From Entrophospora sp. SA101 (Eukaryota; Glomeromycota; Glomeromycetes; Entrophosporales; Entrophosporaceae), in the NCBI GenBank assembly GCA_958430865.1, contig CAUDNR010000728.1, positions 4,283 to 25,583 on the forward strand: DNA of 21,301 nucleotides, in the 5' to 3' direction. The notes under the pieces were generated by a model that saw only the letters and a list, made by a program, of their open reading frames with translations, did no database searches and was not told where the DNA came from. Each line of letters opens with the position of its first letter. Position 1 is the first letter of the stretch. Below, piece by piece: positions 8,233-18,400 of this stretch. A program made the position numbers and the translations under genes.

Positions 8233-9248
8233 TTAACTCTTTTTATCTATAAGTGAAGAAGAAGAGATGGATGATGATAATGATGATGATCTTGTTAATA
8301 ATGGAGTTTTTTCAATAGTTGGAATATTAAGCAAAGACATGATTGAAATTCTTGATTGTTGATTATCACTATTACGATTATTAGAACCAGATATTGGTGA
8401 TTTTTCATTTGTTGTTGATGATTTTGATTTTTTAAATATCGACGACGAATCTTTTTCAATTTCATCTGATTGTTTTTCTTCCTCTAATAACGAATTGTTT
8501 GGGCAACTGTTGACAATAACAGTACTTGTGTTTGATTGTGGATAAATTGGGATTGGTTTGATTAAAGGGATATCATTATTATTTCTAACAATTATCTTTT
8601 TTGTTATATTTTCTGTGTTTTCATCTGAATTTGGTGCAATTATGCAATCACGTGGATCTAAATTATATTAATATAAAAAAATTAGTTAAAAGCAGAAATA
8701 GATGATGATAAATGAAAATGATCGTCATAAAAAAAAAAGCGCATACATTGTTCATAAGTAGAATAATTATTTACATGCAATCTTGATTGAAAAGGTTCAT
8801 TGTTGTCCTTAGTAGCATTAGCATTATTAATAAAATTGGCGTTATTATTAGTCGAAGTAATATTGTTGTTTCTGACTTGGTTAAATTGAAAAATGTGATG
8901 ATGTTGATCATAAAGATCATTTGGATTGGAATCAAGACTATTATTAATATTAATGTCATCATAATCTTGACCACAATCAGGAGAATAATTAACAACATGA
9001 CGTTGTTGATAATGATAAGAATTGTTGAATTGAGAGAAACTTGTATTAATAAACTTTTTACGGTTTTTATTGACTTCAGTGCCAGGAGGAGGACCACGTT
9101 TTTTACCAGGCTTACCAGGTAAACATGGTTTATTTATTTTAACACAATAACTACAAGGCGTTTCTCCAGAACATTTAATCTTACGTTTTTGACAATTTCC
9201 ACAAGCTGTTGTAACCTTTAAACGAGTTGTTAATTTCTTTCTTGCCAT
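8233..9248 (-). CDS. Zn2Cys6 (Gal4-type) transcription factor, two exons
   Basis: Fungal-type DNA-binding regulator of the nucleus. The start at 9248 gives MARKKLTTRLKVTTACGNCQ. Residues 16-42 carry the full zinc cluster C-x2-C-x6-C-x5-C-x2-C-x6-C (Cys 16, 19, 26, 32, 35, 42), followed by a basic linker with KKRGPPPGT. Exon 1 is 9248-8747. An 89-nt intron (8746-8658) starts GTATGC, ends TTTAG and has a branch-like TTTTAACTAA. Exon 2 is 8657-8233. The split codon (T+AT, Tyr) keeps frame, giving 308 aa. Without splicing the frame ends after 188 codons, so intron retention would yield a shorter protein that still has the DNA-binding domain. The rest is Asn/Gln/Ser/His-rich and likely disordered. 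There is no fungal-specific middle homology region, which is usual for small family members. Targets cannot be read from the sequence. Confidence 0.9.
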
Positions 9249-9460
9249 ATTATATTTTATATCTATTTATTTTAAAAAAAATATATAGTATTTTTTGTGA
9301 AATTGGAAAATTTTTTTTTTGAAATTGAAAAAAAAAAAAAGAAAAAAAATTTTTAATAAATATATAAATTTAGTTTTTCCGCTAAATAAAAATAAATTTA
9401 TTGGTTGGAGTAACCAACTGATGAATGATGTTTAATAATTGTTGTTATTAAATAAATAAA
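9249..9460 (-). promoter_or_regulatory. proximal upstream region of the Zn2Cys6 gene
   Basis: Long A- and T-runs (about 9305-9350), AT-rich throughout and with no open frame. This is the expected place for the core promoter and 5' UTR of the minus-strand gene. I cannot fix a start site. Confidence 0.35.
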
Positions 9461-9649
9461 TATTAATAAATAAATTGGTTGGCAAAGGATAATGCGGAAA
9501 AATCTCGGACTTGTGCGGATAAACCTAGGTTTAAAGGAAAATGTAGTACATTATGTTGATTCTCAGGAACGTGCCGTGAATTATATAATTTAAAGACGAG
9601 GGTGGGAATTGTTGACTTTTTCGCCTTGTTAAGTGGTGGGTGGTATATT

Positions 9650-9668
9650 GCGCGCACGCGTACGCGCC
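9650..9668. promoter_or_regulatory. GC-rich island with MCB-like ACGCGT
   Basis: GCGCGCACGCGTACGCGCC stands out sharply from the AT-rich surroundings. ACGCGT (9656-9661) is the MluI cell-cycle box bound by MBF-type factors in yeasts. It sits about 400 bp upstream of the Zn2Cys6 start. Function is inferred from the motif alone. Confidence 0.35.
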
Positions 9669-10767
9669 CACAATTTTTATCATTAGCAAAAGTCAAAATA
9701 ACACAAGCATCAAAGATGTTTGATATTATATAGAAGGCTTTAATAATAATATTGGGAAGATCAATTATTTAAATGCATAATTATGTAATTTGCGGCTCCC
9801 AAGATTCGCCGTGTAACTAGTACAAATTTAGAAGCCATATTACAAATTTAGAAACTATCCACAAAAATATATTAATGTATGACGTTACACCCGGGCATTG
9901 CGGGCATTGTACAAAATTTGTCATTTACACAATACGATAGATACTAGTACACAAATATAAATATTATCAATATTTATTCATCTTTTTGGAAAATTCTCCT
10001 TCCTATTTTCCATGTTTTGTCGTTGTCTTTGAAGCAATAACAACGAACAAGAAATTTATTGATCCATTTGTTCATTCTGTTAGTCAATCAGTAAATCAAT
10101 GTACAAATAAAGTCGTATCATCATGATAATAATAGTAATAAACGTAGAAACAAAATATCTATATTTATATATGTGGCTTTTATAGTAATCTTATGTTACT
10201 AAATTAAATTAAAAATTTGTTTTTGCATAATAATAAACACAACATAATAGAATTTTCCTTTCTAATTAATTTATTGTGGTCAAAATATTGTTTGAAAGAG
10301 AATCAATCATCATCTTGGAAATAATCTTAGACCTCAGGAATCAGGAAATCGAATAAACATGCTAACCACAAAAGAACATTTATATACATATTATAAAAAG
10401 CTTAAAAGTTAGTTTAGTTTATATTTCTTTTTTTGTTTGTACAGTGTATACAGTGTATACATTGTATACATTGTGAGTGTTGCACGATATATCATCAAGA
10501 TTTGTTTCACACAGCCTACCTGCATTAGAAATTAAAACATCATTGGTATGAAATGATCGATCAGTGATCATCATCGATTTTTTTATTGCAGATGACGATG
10601 CGAAGATTTTATATAGCAGATTATACAGTATATGTCCTGATCAGCGAAGCCATTGAATCTTATTTTAAAAGTTAAAATATTAAAAATTTCATAAACAATT
10701 GGTCATTTATTGTTTTTTTTTAATTTTTTATTTAACCAATTATTATATTAATAGTAAATTTGATCCA
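9669..10767. other. intergenic, with small direct repeats
   Basis: No coding signal between the two minus-strand genes. Local repeats include ACAAATTTAGAA twice (about 9822 and 9844), ACTAGTACA twice (about 9817 and 9946), GGGCATTGCGGGCATTG (about 9893) and GATC-rich palindromes at about 10555-10577. The less AT-rich part at 9790-9960 may be an old element. Confidence 0.4.
10441..10476. repeat. 9-bp tandem repeat, four copies
   Basis: ACAGTGTAT twice, then ACATTGTAT, then ACATTGTGA. The junctions create repeated GTATAC palindromes. Confidence 0.85.
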
Positions 10768-11614
10768 TCAATAATTGTTAACAATAGAAAAATAAAAAAT
10801 AAAATTCAAAAATAAGCACCAAACAATTAAAATCTCGTTTAAATCTAACAGTTTCTTTACACTCGAACTAGTTGTTGTTGTTGCTTGTATCGATGTTGCT
10901 TTTACTTTTGATGAAGTTAAAGTCGAGCTGTATTTCTTGCCGACTATTATCGATTTTAATTGATTTTCACTCAAAGTTGTATGAGGATTATTTTGATCGG
11001 TGGTTATTGAAAGATGAGTGTTGGTGTCGGTGGTGGTACCAGTAGGTGTAACAGTACCAGAAGTAGAAATGTAGTCGATAGTTGAAGACGTTGGAGTGGA
11101 AAATGTAAATAAGTCAGCATTAGAAGTAGTATATTCGACAGGAACAACGGAATCGGCAAATTTTTGTACGTGGCTATTTGTTGTCGTTGGTGTAATAATT
11201 TCTGATACTATGGTCGTAGGAGACTGCGGTGATGACGATGGTGATGGTAATTCCATGAGTGGTGAAGTGAATAAGGTTGCTTGATTTGCTGTAAAAGAAG
11301 AAGGAAGAACTTGCTTAGATTGTGATGACGGTAAACTTGTTGGTTCTTGTAGAGTCAATGAAACATATCTTGTTACATAGTTGGTCACTGTTATATAAAC
11401 AATTTTTTGATTGGGATTTAGCAAATCTGACAATTCTTCTTTTGGCAACTTTGAAGCTTAAATAAAAATAAATAATATTTAAAAATAATATTTATTTTGT
11501 TAAAATATCTTTAATAAACAAGGAGAATTGATTTTTACCATTCACGATCATTAATAACATAAAAACGATCATTAGTATTATTGTATACGATGAATTTAAT
11601 AATAATAATGGCAT
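10768..11614 (-). CDS. secreted or surface-anchored Ser/Thr-rich protein, two exons
   Basis: Exon 1 (11614-11539) encodes MPLLLLNSSYTIILMIVFML and a few more residues: a hydrophobic signal peptide (or N-terminal anchor) of about 25 residues. An 82-nt intron (11538-11457) runs from GTAAAA to TTTAAG with a branch-like TTTTAACAAA. Exon 2 (11456-10768) continues in frame through the split codon G+CT (Ala), giving 254 aa. The body is dominated by Ser, Thr and Pro (such as SSPQSPTTIVSEIITPTTTN), typical of heavily O-glycosylated fungal wall proteins. The C-terminus has a hydrophobic run (ILIVWCLFLNFIFYFSIV) followed by NNY. This may be a GPI-attachment signal or a single membrane span. There are no Cys pairs or enzyme motifs. 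Function is unknown; a cell-wall or symbiotic-interface role is inference. Confidence 0.75.
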
Positions 11615-12239
11615 GGTCAAGAAAGAAAATTTATAAATTTAATTTTATGAGGAAGAAATAAAAGATTGTTGAAAAATTTGTTTATTTATTTATTTGTTAT
11701 TTATTCCTTGACTAAAAAAAATTCAATTTAACACACTATATTATTATATCATTATTATAACAACCAATTGACCGTTTAATTAATCATATTATTTTTTTTT
11801 TTCCAGAGTTTTTTTTTTAATTAATGATAGTAATAGATCCAAAAAAATTATTACGCCTATTTGTCAATCATTTGATGTGCTGCCGTCAAAAAAAAAAAAC
11901 ATTTGTGTTTACCTTGGCAATTTTTATGAAAAAATGTGCTCAGAGTCTTTAATCCATATCTTTAGGAATGCTTCAAGAAAGTGTTGTATGGAACTTTAGG
12001 AAACAAAAAAAGAATTCTGTCAAGTGTATTCGGAAGTATCTATCCATCCCAATTTGACAGTAAAAACGACGATCAGAATATTAATTAGATTAGTTTATAC
12101 TAAAAAAATCAACAATAGCAATAAGTTTTGTTTAAATAAAAAAAAAAAACAAAATTTGCATTTATATTTATTTTATTCGACTTCAATCGAAACATTTAGA
12201 TCTATAAATTTTTGGTCGTTTTGAATAACCTAAAGTACC
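11615..12239. other. upstream region of the Ser/Thr-rich gene, otherwise empty
   Basis: The AT-rich part next to 11614 includes TATAAAT-like sequence at about 11630 and is the likely promoter. From 11870 to 12240 there are poly-A runs and short open frames without protein character. I see no gene. Confidence 0.4.
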
Positions 12240-13575
12240 GCAAAATAGTTGAAACCTGAAGAATTATTCCATGTAAAATATTTATGGTATTATTGAAGTC
12301 AAATATCATCTTCATCGTTTAACCTTTACTTCAACTACTATGGACGTTGAACAAAAGAAAGAAAATATTGTAAAAAGATGTTGGCTCTTGACAATTTTGA
12401 ATGATTTAAAATACCATGGACAGATGAATCCCCATGAAATAATACTATTAATAATTTTCAAGAGACTATTTAAAAAGGACATTCGAGCAAATACTTAGAC
12501 AAGAGACTTGCTAAAATTGTGATTAATGAACTCATTTCGATAATGTCATAAATGAATAGCAGTGTGAACTCGTTTCATTCCTCAATACATAAGGAAGATG
12601 TGACAATTGAGCTTCGTAGAAACGATTTGATGATCCAAGATAAGAGAAAAGCATCTTCTCTATAGTATTTTCTGATACCTTACGTGGCACTGATTTTCCC
12701 TCTGAATATTTCTTAACTAGTTCTTTAAACAAACAGCTTTGTCATCACAGTATAAAATAATTTAAACATTCAGGGTAATTCTGCAATTAGATAAAGAAAT
12801 AAAAATAAAAATAAAAATAAATGGAATTCAGGTCAAAATATATCACTTATTGAAAAAAATCAATGTGCGAGCCCTCGTGGATGAAAATAGATTATTTAAA
12901 AGGTATAATATTATTGCACGGTCAAATGACTGCAAATTGTTTGATTTCTTACTATCCTATCTCTTCAGCCGTTGTTTCTACATAATAATTGTTCAAGAAA
13001 TTGGAATGGTGTAGTTATTTCCTCAATATATGGAAATAGCTGCCAAATTTTACCTCAAGTGAGATTTGAAAACACCTAAAGTAATGAGAGATATGTTTTT
13101 CCAAAAGACAAAAAATACGTTAATCACAGAATTTATATTAAAAAATTACCGGTACTCAACAACGCAACAAGTACCTATATAACTGTTCGAGAAATCAAAG
13201 CATCGCTCATATTGTAATCATAAATTTTTGCAAATGTACTAGATATGATAGCGAGTTAGATATTGTTGACTTCTTACATTCAGTTAAAATAACTCTTTCT
13301 ATAGCTATCCCACGACTTGCTTGCATCATTTTATTCATATTGATTAACGTCATTATATAACAAAGCTCATACCTGCAAACAATAGCAATGGACTGTATAT
13401 TGAGATAACAGAATCGTACAAACTTATTTTTCATGAGACTATTTAAAAAACTGTTGAGAACAATTGTCGACCACGAAGACTTCTTCTACCAACATACCGT
13501 GAACTTCTTGTGAAAGTTGACGATCTTCTCATTAATTGCTCGTAGCACTGTTGGTGATAATGGGTTTTAAAATAA
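12240..13575 (-). pseudogene. decayed minus-strand gene, unrecognised
   Basis: Several blocks on this strand read as protein but no frame joins them. The first (about 13568-13204) is one frame of about 120 codons with a single in-frame TAG near 13491: SPTVLRAINEKIVNFHKKFT, then SSWSTIVLNSFLNSLMKNKF, then SRGIAIERVILTECKKST. The second (about 13063-12970) reads GKIWQLFPYIEEITTPFQFL and EQLLCRNNG-stop. The third (about 12928-12850) has SFDRAIILYLLNNLFSSTRA. The fourth (12740-12532) has LFKELVKKYSEGKSVPRKVS and SSNRFYEAQLSHLPYVLRNE. A few AG acceptor-like sites precede blocks, so some gaps could be introns, but in-frame stops argue for a dead copy. GAGACTATTTAAAAA recurs at about 12463 and 13435, hinting at internal duplication. 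No family recognised. Confidence 0.4.
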
Positions 13576-14310
13576 AAAACCAAAATTTAATGATATAATA
13601 TAAAGATGATAAGGATGATGAAAAGTTATGCTTCATAAGTTGTAACATAACTGTAAACTAAAGATAATTTATCTTATCCAATGAAATGCGTCAAGGAATC
13701 AGGAACCATTTTGTAGCAGATTTAAAAAAGATATTTTTTTAGATTTGTTTCTTTTTTATTCTCATTAGCATTATTATTTTTTAGATATACGAAACAAAGC
13801 ATGTATTTAACAAAGAAATAATTTTAAATGCTTAGTATTATTGCGGCATAATGATGATTATACGACTTAAAAATAAATTTTATTTGTGCCCCGTTCGTAT
13901 AACTCGGTGACCCTGGGTGATTTTAACATGATTCAATTTTCTCTCGAAAAAACTTATTTAAATAAAACTACCAATTATATCTAAAGATCTTTGAACTTTT
14001 CATTGACAAAATTGAAGTAGTTCAAATTTACTTTACATGCTTAATAAATTCTTATCATATAACAATATGTTTAGAACAATGATCATTGAAATTTACGTAC
14101 GTGGTCACAGCATTCTGAGACAATGTTCTTTGATAAGATTTATTTATCCATCGCCTATTAAACATATACGGAAATATCTAGATATATATATATATATATA
14201 ATTACTATGTATAGATATAATAACGAACGATAAAATAATTTCTTTGTCAGTTTATCTTTTGAAATTACATCATAATAGAAACAATTAAAATTCATTCGTC
14301 AATCTCTATT
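13576..14310. other. gene-free AT-rich stretch
   Basis: No protein-like reading on either strand. A (TA)n run of about 20 bp lies at 14181-14200. Confidence 0.6.
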
Positions 14311-14400
14311 CATCAATCAATCCATTCATTCATCAAATCAATCAAATCAATCAATCAATCAATCAATCAAATCAATCAAATCCGTTCAAATCATTTAAAT
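14311..14400. repeat. ATCA / ATCAA microsatellite
   Basis: A run of CATTCATCAATCAA-type units, with ATCA and ATCAA mixed. It is imperfect at both ends. Confidence 0.85.
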
Positions 14401-14884
14401 CATTCATCAGTACCAAATAAACATCCATTAATCGTTTCCTCGGGGACCTAACAGAAAGCGAAAAAAGAAATTCATGGAGATGATGAATGAAATTTGTAAA
14501 TTTCATAAAGATAATAATTGATGTTGCCCCCATGAAATTTAGATTTTAATTTATATTTTTTAATTTAAAATTAAAATTAAAAACAAGATTTTACACAAAA
14601 TTAAATTTTTACATGTGAAGAAAAAAAAAAATAATGGTAAATTAAATGACGACAATAGTAAAAAAAAAAAAAGAAAGAGCCTAATTTTAGACTCTTGAAT
14701 AATCCAATTAATATTAATGATTGTTGACAATTATATTCACAAAATGCTTCAACACGCCAATTGATTAATTCGAATAAGAAGAACCAGAAGAAATAAAAAG
14801 ATGGAGAAAAAGTCGAAATCAAAAACGTTGAAAGGTTGAATAAAAAAATTCTTATTTCAACATAATAACAGTAATAATATTAAT
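14401..14884. other. gene-free AT-rich stretch
   Basis: Contains a TTTTAATTTAAAATTAAAAT inverted-repeat tract (about 14550-14580) and long A-runs. A 73-codon minus-strand frame here is Phe-rich translated poly-T and is not called. Confidence 0.5.
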
Positions 14885-15012
14885 ATCTTTTTTCTAATCT
14901 TTAGACACAATTATTGACAAAATATTTCATCAAACTTTTCCCAAAATCTTTTTTCCAAGTCTTTAGACACAATTAATAACAAAATGTTTCATCAAACTTT
15001 TCCCAAAATCTT
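14885..15012. repeat. 61-bp tandem duplication
   Basis: The unit ATCTTTTTTC...CTTTAGACACAATTA...ACAAAAT.TTTCATCAAACTTTTCCCAAA starts at 14885 and again at 14946. A third copy begins at 15008 but diverges after about 10 bp. The two full copies differ at only a few positions, so the duplication looks recent. Confidence 0.9.
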
Positions 15013-15148
15013 TTTCTTGGATTTTGTAAAATATGCATTGTTGCCATATTTTCTTTGCGAATGTTTTTTGCACTGCACCTTCTAATTGTAATGGTGTTGT
15101 TGTTGATAAATCACATATATTTATTATTTTAAGCATGATTTTTTTCAT
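14963..15148 (-). pseudogene. short coding-like fragment, uncertain
   Basis: A 61-codon frame with reasonable protein character: LSTTTPLQLEGAVQKTFAKK and IWQQCIFYKIQEKDFGKSLM, ending inside the second copy of the 61-bp repeat. The upstream minus-strand sequence has no clear exon. It could be the end of a decayed gene or chance. Confidence 0.22.
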
Positions 15149-15311
15149 CAGCTTCCACTCTCATAATTCGCGACTTTTCTTTTCTCACAAACAAATTTTG
15201 TTGTCGAGATTTTCAGTAACTCGTGTAATTTATATATGATTTTTCAAATAGAACCCTCTTTTAGTATTTCATATATACTATGTTATCACATTACTCATAA
15301 TACGGAAAAAT

Positions 15312-15423
15312 GAAGAAGAAAAAATTTTCTTAGAAAAACCATCCTATCACGCAACATTATTAACACCGTCAACACAATTACTAGACGACGAAAAAAATAA
15401 TCATCCAACACATACAAAACATC
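15312..15423 (+). other. candidate upstream exon of the RhoGEF gene
   Basis: A segment with clear coding character (EEEKIFLEKPSYHATLLTPS, then TQLLDDEKNNHPTHTKH) ends at a good GTAAAA donor (15424). A 76-nt intron with a branch-like TTCTAAAC would reach the CACTTTTAG acceptor at 15499. However, this reading is in phase 1 at the donor, while the next exon needs phase 0, so the splice as seen shifts frame. A-runs of seven or more in the segment make an indel or base-calling error plausible. No ATG lies in frame upstream before a stop, so the true start lies in a further exon or the segment is not part of the gene. Confidence 0.4.
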
Positions 15424-15499
15424 GTAAAAAAACGCGAAATTAGAACATTTTCTAAACACCAATTAAAAAATACGACGATCATGTCCTCTTCACTTTTAG

Positions 15500-18400
15500 C
15501 CTTCAATTCCTTTTTCACCACTATACTCACCACCTACAAGTCCATCCAACTCGAAACCATTCCCTTCTGCTTCACAAACTACTGGTAGACCAAGGGTCAA
15601 TGCATTATCAGATCTAATAGAAAGTGAAAAGGTTTATGTATCAGATTTGAAAACTATATTACAGGTTAGTCACTAAAAACAAAACATCCAAAAAAATTTT
15701 TAAACATTACTCAAATCTATTTATTATTAGCGCGTAACATCCTGCTGGGACATTGACAATTTACCGCCAACAGAAATAGATAAAATGTTTCGTTTAATTG
15801 AAGGCATTTATAAACGAAATAGAAAATTTTGCACGGTAAAGTTTGAAGAGAAACCTTTTACTCTAAAAAAAAAAAGAAATGTATGTTAACAATTAACTTT
15901 TCTTACAATCTAATTTTTGATTTAGAAACTTGTTAAAATTGGTGTAAACCCTAATAAAGAATTAGGTGATATACTTATGACATGGGTAAATAGATAATGT
16001 TTATTATAAAACCTTTTTTTTCTTTTTTATTACCTAGATCATAAAAATTATACAATATGTATTTAGGTAAATGATATGGAAAAACCCTATACAAATTTTT
16101 GTAAAAATTATAAAGGAGGATTTGATCAATGGCCTGAAATAAAAGAAAACACGAATCTTCAACAAACTTTAAATGTAAGAATTTATCAATCAATCAATCA
16201 AATTTAAATGAATTTTAATTTTAAAACAAAAAAAAAAATTCTTCTTTAGGATATGTCAATACAAAGGAATCAACTAGTTACTTTAGATTGTTTTTTTGAA
16301 ATGCCAATTTATCGACTATATTATTATAAAAAATTTTATTTGGTTTGTGTAATTTCTAGTTCAAAAAAAAATTTTTTATATTAAAAAATTTTATTAACTT
16401 ATTTTAAAAAAATTTTTTTAGAGACTTTTAAAAAGTACTGATCCTGAAAAATCTGATCATGATCCTTTAGAAAATGCAAATAAACGCATTGATGACATAA
16501 TTAAATTGATAGAAAAAACACCAATTACAATCAATACTAATGTACCAATATTAGAATCTAATAAAAAAGCTGAATTTCAAGCAAAAGTCGTAACATCAAA
16601 TACAACATCAACAGATATTAAAGAAATTACTATTACTCCTACCGACTCATCACCACTTTCACCAACTTCTAATAATACATCATTAACAACTACTCCTATT
16701 ACACCAATAACTAATCTGTTTACTAATAGCATTAATAATGATACTACACCTAATACGCCTAGTACACCCAATACACCTAGTACACCTAATACATTTATTA
16801 CTTACATTACACCATCAACTACACCATCTAGCACAACCTCGTCCAGTGTATCTAGTGTATTTACTACATCAACAATGACATCTACTTATTCTTCTGGGTC
16901 TTCTGCGCCCAGTCCATCTACTACCACAAATCCATTATCTGCTACATCAGAAACATTTAGTATGCCTATCACACCAATAAATAACACATCACCGATACCT
17001 ACAATTGACGCTATAGATATTAAAACTACTACTAATACAGATACTATATCATTTGAACAAGATGATTTAAACTCAAATGCGTCACCTGTCAAATCACCAA
17101 TTGATGTGAAAATCGAAGATTTTTCAAGTTCCTTAAATCAAACTAATTTTGAAATCACCATAAATAATTTAGAAACAATTATTGATGATTCTAAAGCTAT
17201 AGATTTATTTACAAAGCAACTAAAGGTAACAATATTGATTAAAAAAATTTTTTCAATTAATGATTGATTGGATTTTTTTTTATTTTTAAAAAATTCTTTG
17301 GTTATTTTTATTAATAGAATGCAAAACTAGTATTGCTTCCACCAAATCTACCATTTAATCGACAAATTTTATTACATCATGATATTGTTATTGAAATACC
17401 CGATTTTGATGAACACAAGAAACCTATAAAAACTCTTTTAGAAGTACATTTGTTTATACTGACAGATCTCATATTAATTTGCCAAATTAACGAGGATGAG
17501 GATAAAGCAAAATATTCAAATTTTGCATATTGCTTATTGTTTGCTCCAATAAGTCTTAGAAATTTAATGATTAAAGACCTAAGTGATGATCAAGGAGGTT
17601 AGTTAAGACAATACGAAAAAATTTTTTTAAATAAATTTAGTTTATTTATACTTGTTATTATTATTATATTTCTTTCTTTTAAAGATATGCTTGAGATCAT
17701 GGTACCTGAAAGAGGAAGTTTCGTTGTTTATTCCAATAATACAGAAAATCATAAAACTTTGTGCCAAATAATAGCTGGTGCTATAATGTTTGTTAATAAA
17801 GGTATCATTCTTCGTATCCGATTTGATTGGTCAAAATTATAAAATATGCTAAGAATTTTTTTCCATTTTATGTTTACAGCGACTGCGATAAAACCTCTAG
17901 TCTTAAATAATAATCTACGGAAAGTTGGAAGCAACCCACAACTTCATAATTCATCATTGTCAGCAAGTGTTTTAAGAAAAAGTCCAAGTGCTGACATTTT
18001 GTCATTAAATTCTAATAAACTTTCATCAAATGATAATGTGGAAGCTGGTTTATCATTACGCACACCATCATTGCTTTCGACGCCACCAAAAACGCCACCA
18101 AAAGATTACGATTATATAAAATATCAATCAACATCAAGAGCAATATCTGCATCGCCATCAAGATCTTCATCATTGTTATCAAGTTTCACTCGTCGACGTT
18201 CCAACTCAATAACTTCTTTATCTTCCGTGATGAGTATTTCTGCATTCAAAGAAACGATTTACCAATCACCAATATGTGAAGTAGAATCTTGGCATGATAA
18301 TGATTGGAAACCTTTAACTAAAAAAGATAATTGTATAGTAGAAGTAAGACTAACTACTTCAAATAAAGGATGTTGGGCTATCATATTGCCAAAATCGAGC

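Noticed and set aside
8771..9122. Open frames of 108 and 111 codons in other frames over the Zn2Cys6 exon
   Set aside because: They overlap the well-supported zinc-cluster exon and are Ile/Leu/Val-rich mirror readings of its Asn/Asp/His-rich codons.
9463..9696. 77-codon minus-strand frame over the MCB-like island
   Set aside because: No domain, no supporting exon, and it lies in the upstream region of the Zn2Cys6 gene. The mixed composition comes from the local GC-rich patch.
11096..11284. Plus-strand frame inside the Ser/Thr-rich gene
   Set aside because: It is the antisense of a Ser/Thr codon-rich exon, giving a Gly/Val/Asp-rich artefact.
15481..15588. ATG at 15481 as the RhoGEF start
   Set aside because: Its frame ends at a TAG (15586-15588) and is not the DH frame. 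The DH frame has a TAG immediately before 15500, which fits a splice acceptor instead.
16343..16355. Alternative donor GTAATT two codons downstream at the end of the fifth RhoGEF exon
   Set aside because: Also in phase, but it would add two residues in the DH core helix. The spacing to LLKST matches the family only with the donor at 16343.
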